In this document: positions 62,228 through 64,000 of the stretch, piece by piece | How positions within the stretch are numbered: position 1 is the stretch's first letter | Layout of the letters: every line of letters starts with the position of its first letter | The notes under the pieces: generated by a model | What the model saw: only the letters and a program-made list of their open reading frames with translations | What the model was told of the DNA's origin: nothing | Databases searched by the model: none | Program-made: the position numbers and the translations under genes | Source: Actinoalloteichus hymeniacidonis | GTDB taxonomy: Bacteria > Actinomycetota > Actinomycetes > Mycobacteriales > Pseudonocardiaceae | Assembly (NCBI RefSeq): GCF_014203365.1 | Contig: NZ_JACHIS010000001.1 | Coordinates: 806,001-870,000, forward strand | DNA: 64,000 nucleotides | Direction of reading: 5' to 3'

Positions 62228-63856
62228 ATGGACGCCGTGACATCCCCGCCCAGCCCGCGAAACGAGCCGGTGCAGTCCTACGCTCCCGGTTCCGCAGAGC
62301 GCGAGTCGCTGCTGCGCCGAATCGCCGAGTTGGAGAGCACCAACCACGACCTCACCCAGACCATCGGTGGTCGCCGGGTGATGGCGGGCGGTGCGAGTTT
62401 CGACGTCGTCCAGCCGCACGACCACGGTCATGTGCTCGGCGTGAGTGCGCAGTCGACCCCGGAGGACGTCGGGGCGGCCGTGCAGTCCGCCAAGGACGCG
62501 AGCGCGGACTGGGCTGCGTTGCCCTTCGACGAGCGGGCCGCCGTGTTGTTGCGGGCCGCCGACCTGATCGCAGGCCCGTGGCGGGACACGATCAACGCCG
62601 CCACCATGCTCGGTCAGTCGAAGTCGGTCCAGCAGTCCGAGATCGACGCCGCCTGTGAGCTGATCGACTTCCTGCGATTCAACGTCGACTACGCCCGGCG
62701 GATCATCGCCGAGCAGCCCTCGTCGGTGCCCGGCGCGTGGAACCGCATGGAGTACCGGCCGTTGGACGGCTTCGTCACCGCCATCACGCCCTTCAACTTC
62801 ACCGCGATCGCGGGCAACCTGCCCACGGCGCCCGCGCTGATGGGCAACACCGTGGTGTGGAAGCCGACCCCGACGCAGCAGCTCGCCGCGCACTTCACCA
62901 TGCAGGCCTTCGAGGCCGCGGGTCTGCCGCCCGGCGTGATCAACATGGTCACCGGCGACGGCAAGGCCGTCAGCGAGGTCGCGCTGACCGATCCCGACTT
63001 CGCGGGACTGCACTTCACCGGGTCGACCGCCACCTTCAAGCTGCTGTGGCGCACGATCGGCGAGAACCTGGACCGCTACCGGAGCTACCCCAGGATCGTC
63101 GGCGAGACCGGCGGCAAGGACTTCGTCGTCGTACACCCGTCGGCGGACCCGGCGCCGATCGTCACTGCGCTGGTGCGGGCCGCCTTCGAGTACCAGGGGC
63201 AGAAGTGCTCGGCGGCCTCGCGGGCCTACCTGCCTCGTTCGCTGTGGGAGGGCGGCCTGCGCGAGGAGCTGGCCGATGTCACCAAGACCATCTCCTACGG
63301 CGACGTCACCGACCTCAAGCACTTCGGTGGTGCGGTCATCGACGCCAGGGCGTTCGCCAAGCACAAGGCGGCCCTGGACCGCGCTGCGGCCTCATCGACG
63401 CTGGAGGTGTTGGCAGGCGGCGGTTACGACGATTCCACGGGTTACTTCGTCGAGCCGACCGTGCTGGTCGGGACCGACCCGACCGACGAGGTGTTCACCA
63501 CCGAGTACTTCGGGCCGATCCTGGCGATCTCGGTCTACGAGGACGCCGACTACTCGCAGGTGTTGGCCCAGGTCGACGCGGCGAGCCCGTACGCCCTGAC
63601 CGGCGCGGTGTTCGCCACCGACCGCGCGGCGATCGAGGAGGCACACCGGGCGCTGCGGTTCGCGGCGGGCAACTTCTACGTCAATGACCGGCCGACCGGT
63701 TCGGTCGTCGGCCAGCAGCCGTTCGGCGGTTCGCGGGCGTCGGGCACCAACGACAAGGCCGGTTCGATGTTCAACCTGTTGCGTTGGACCAGCCCGAGGT
63801 CGATCAAGGAGACCTTCGTGGCGCCGACCGACCACCGTTACCCGCACATGGGCTGA
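62228..63856 (+). CDS. pruA: L-glutamate gamma-semialdehyde dehydrogenase (delta-1-pyrroline-5-carboxylate dehydrogenase)
   Basis: Oxidises glutamate semialdehyde from proline breakdown to glutamate with NAD. It has 542 residues of the aldehyde dehydrogenase fold. Catalytic Cys327 is in FEYQGQKCSAASR; the general-base Glu is in RIVGETGGKDF; the NAD-binding FTGSTATFKLLW and the substrate-side PFGGSRASGTNDKAGS are typical of the PruA group, as is the long N-terminal part (MAGGASFDVVQPHDHGHVLG). ATG 62228 gives a natural start; the frame runs open upstream to 62000 without family sequence. A proline dehydrogenase partner is not in the window. Confidence 0.94.
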   Translation: MDAVTSPPSPRNEPVQSYAPGSAERESLLRRIAELESTNHDLTQTIGGRRVMAGGASFDVVQPHDHGHVLGVSAQSTPEDVGAAVQSAKDASADWAALPFDERAAVLLRAADLIAGPWRDTINAATMLGQSKSVQQSEIDAACELIDFLRFNVDYARRIIAEQPSSVPGAWNRMEYRPLDGFVTAITPFNFTAIAGNLPTAPALMGNTVVWKPTPTQQLAAHFTMQAFEAAGLPPGVINMVTGDGKAVSEVALTDPDFAGLHFTGSTATFKLLWRTIGENLDRYRSYPRIVGETGGKDFVVVHPSADPAPIVTALVRAAFEYQGQKCSAASRAYLPRSLWEGGLREELADVTKTISYGDVTDLKHFGGAVIDARAFAKHKAALDRAAASSTLEVLAGGGYDDSTGYFVEPTVLVGTDPTDEVFTTEYFGPILAISVYEDADYSQVLAQVDAASPYALTGAVFATDRAAIEEAHRALRFAAGNFYVNDRPTGSVVGQQPFGGSRASGTNDKAGSMFNLLRWTSPRSIKETFVAPTDHRYPHMG

Positions 63857-63872
63857 CGCACAGCGCGCAATG

Positions 63873-63920
63873 GCGGGGCGGTCGCCGGGAACCTCACGGG
63901 TTGTCCGGAGTCCGCCCCGC
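63873..63920 (+). terminator. Possible hairpin after pruA
   Basis: GCGGGGCGG (63873-63881) can pair with CCGCCCCGC (63912-63920) over a 30-base loop. The long loop makes it uncertain. Confidence 0.35.
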
Positions 63921-63937
63921 ACCCGTCGGTGCTGGTC

Positions 63938-63943
63938 TAGGCT
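63938..63943 (+). promoter_or_regulatory. Candidate -10 element for the gene at the right edge
   Basis: TAGGCT, eight bases before an ATG at 63952; the same arrangement as at other leaderless starts in the window. Confidence 0.45.
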
Positions 63944-63951
63944 CACCGGCG

Positions 63952-64000
63952 ATGTCGGAGTCGACGTGGTGGACGCAGGGTGGGAGTTCGGTGAGACGAC
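63952..64000 (+). CDS. Start of a gene cut by the right edge
   Basis: An ATG frame open to the window end, beginning SESTWWTQGGSSVRR. Only 16 codons are visible, so no function can be given. The -10-like TAGGCT upstream is the main support. Confidence 0.4.
   Translation, partial: MSESTWWTQGGSSVRR

Overview
The window is chromosomal DNA of a high-GC Gram-positive actinomycete. A member of the Pseudonocardiaceae (Actinoalloteichus-like) is the best guess, from protein resemblance only. Evidence is the very high GC, frequent GTG starts, 4-base start/stop overlaps, many leaderless-type starts (a TANNNT hexamer 6-8 bases before the start codon), and actinobacterial marker genes: whiB, mtrA-mtrB-lpqB, fbiA/fbiB for cofactor F420, LytR-CpsA-Psr proteins, wbbL and a SecA without a zinc tail. 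From about 10 kb to the right edge the gene content follows, with insertions and inversions, the Mycobacterium tuberculosis segment around Rv3234c-Rv3268. This comparison is from memory, not from an alignment.

Layout. 1-3.8 kb: 3' end of a CUT2 sugar ABC importer operon (ATPase, two permeases, RhaS-like binding lipoprotein), probably for rhamnose. 3.9-10.2 kb: accessory stretch with a secreted beta-propeller protein, an ABC-2 type exporter pair, a lipoprotein and two small orphan proteins of lower GC. 10.3-25.2 kb: cell-envelope glycan region with a TIGR03089 protein, two LCP ligases, rfbB-rfbD (dTDP-rhamnose) and six glycosyltransferases, including wbbL and a GT2-GT4 fusion. 25.3-31.8 kb: hypothetical protein, NUDIX hydrolase, fbiB, fbiA, site-2 protease, whiB, DUF3499 and a zincin-like protein. 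31.9-37.7 kb: phosphomannomutase, Trm112-like protein, SIS-domain protein, manA and an APC permease. 37.7-42.4 kb: insertion with a type VII-secretion substrate operon and a large membrane protein carrying alpha/beta-hydrolase motifs. 42.5-50.2 kb: ahcY, tmk, a small unknown gene, mtrA, mtrB, lpqB. 50.3-57.8 kb: lipase, SGNH hydrolase, comF-like gene, hpf, secA. 57.9-64 kb: Rv3235-like protein, HAD protein, rlmB-like methyltransferase, WS/DGAT-like acyltransferase, DUF6912 protein, pruA, and the start of one more gene.

How it fits together. Mannose-6-phosphate isomerase and phosphomannomutase feed mannose donors. RfbB/RfbD complete dTDP-rhamnose, which WbbL uses for the arabinogalactan linker and the other glycosyltransferases may use for further glycans. 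LCP proteins attach such glycans to peptidoglycan. MtrAB-LpqB monitors the envelope and SecA exports envelope proteins. No rRNA, tRNA, CRISPR array, insertion sequence or prophage was seen. The points most worth following are the type VII-like operon beside the membrane hydrolase, the unusual mtrA-mtrB spacer with a 24-bp palindrome, a leader ORF overlapping secA, and the expanded glycosyltransferase block.
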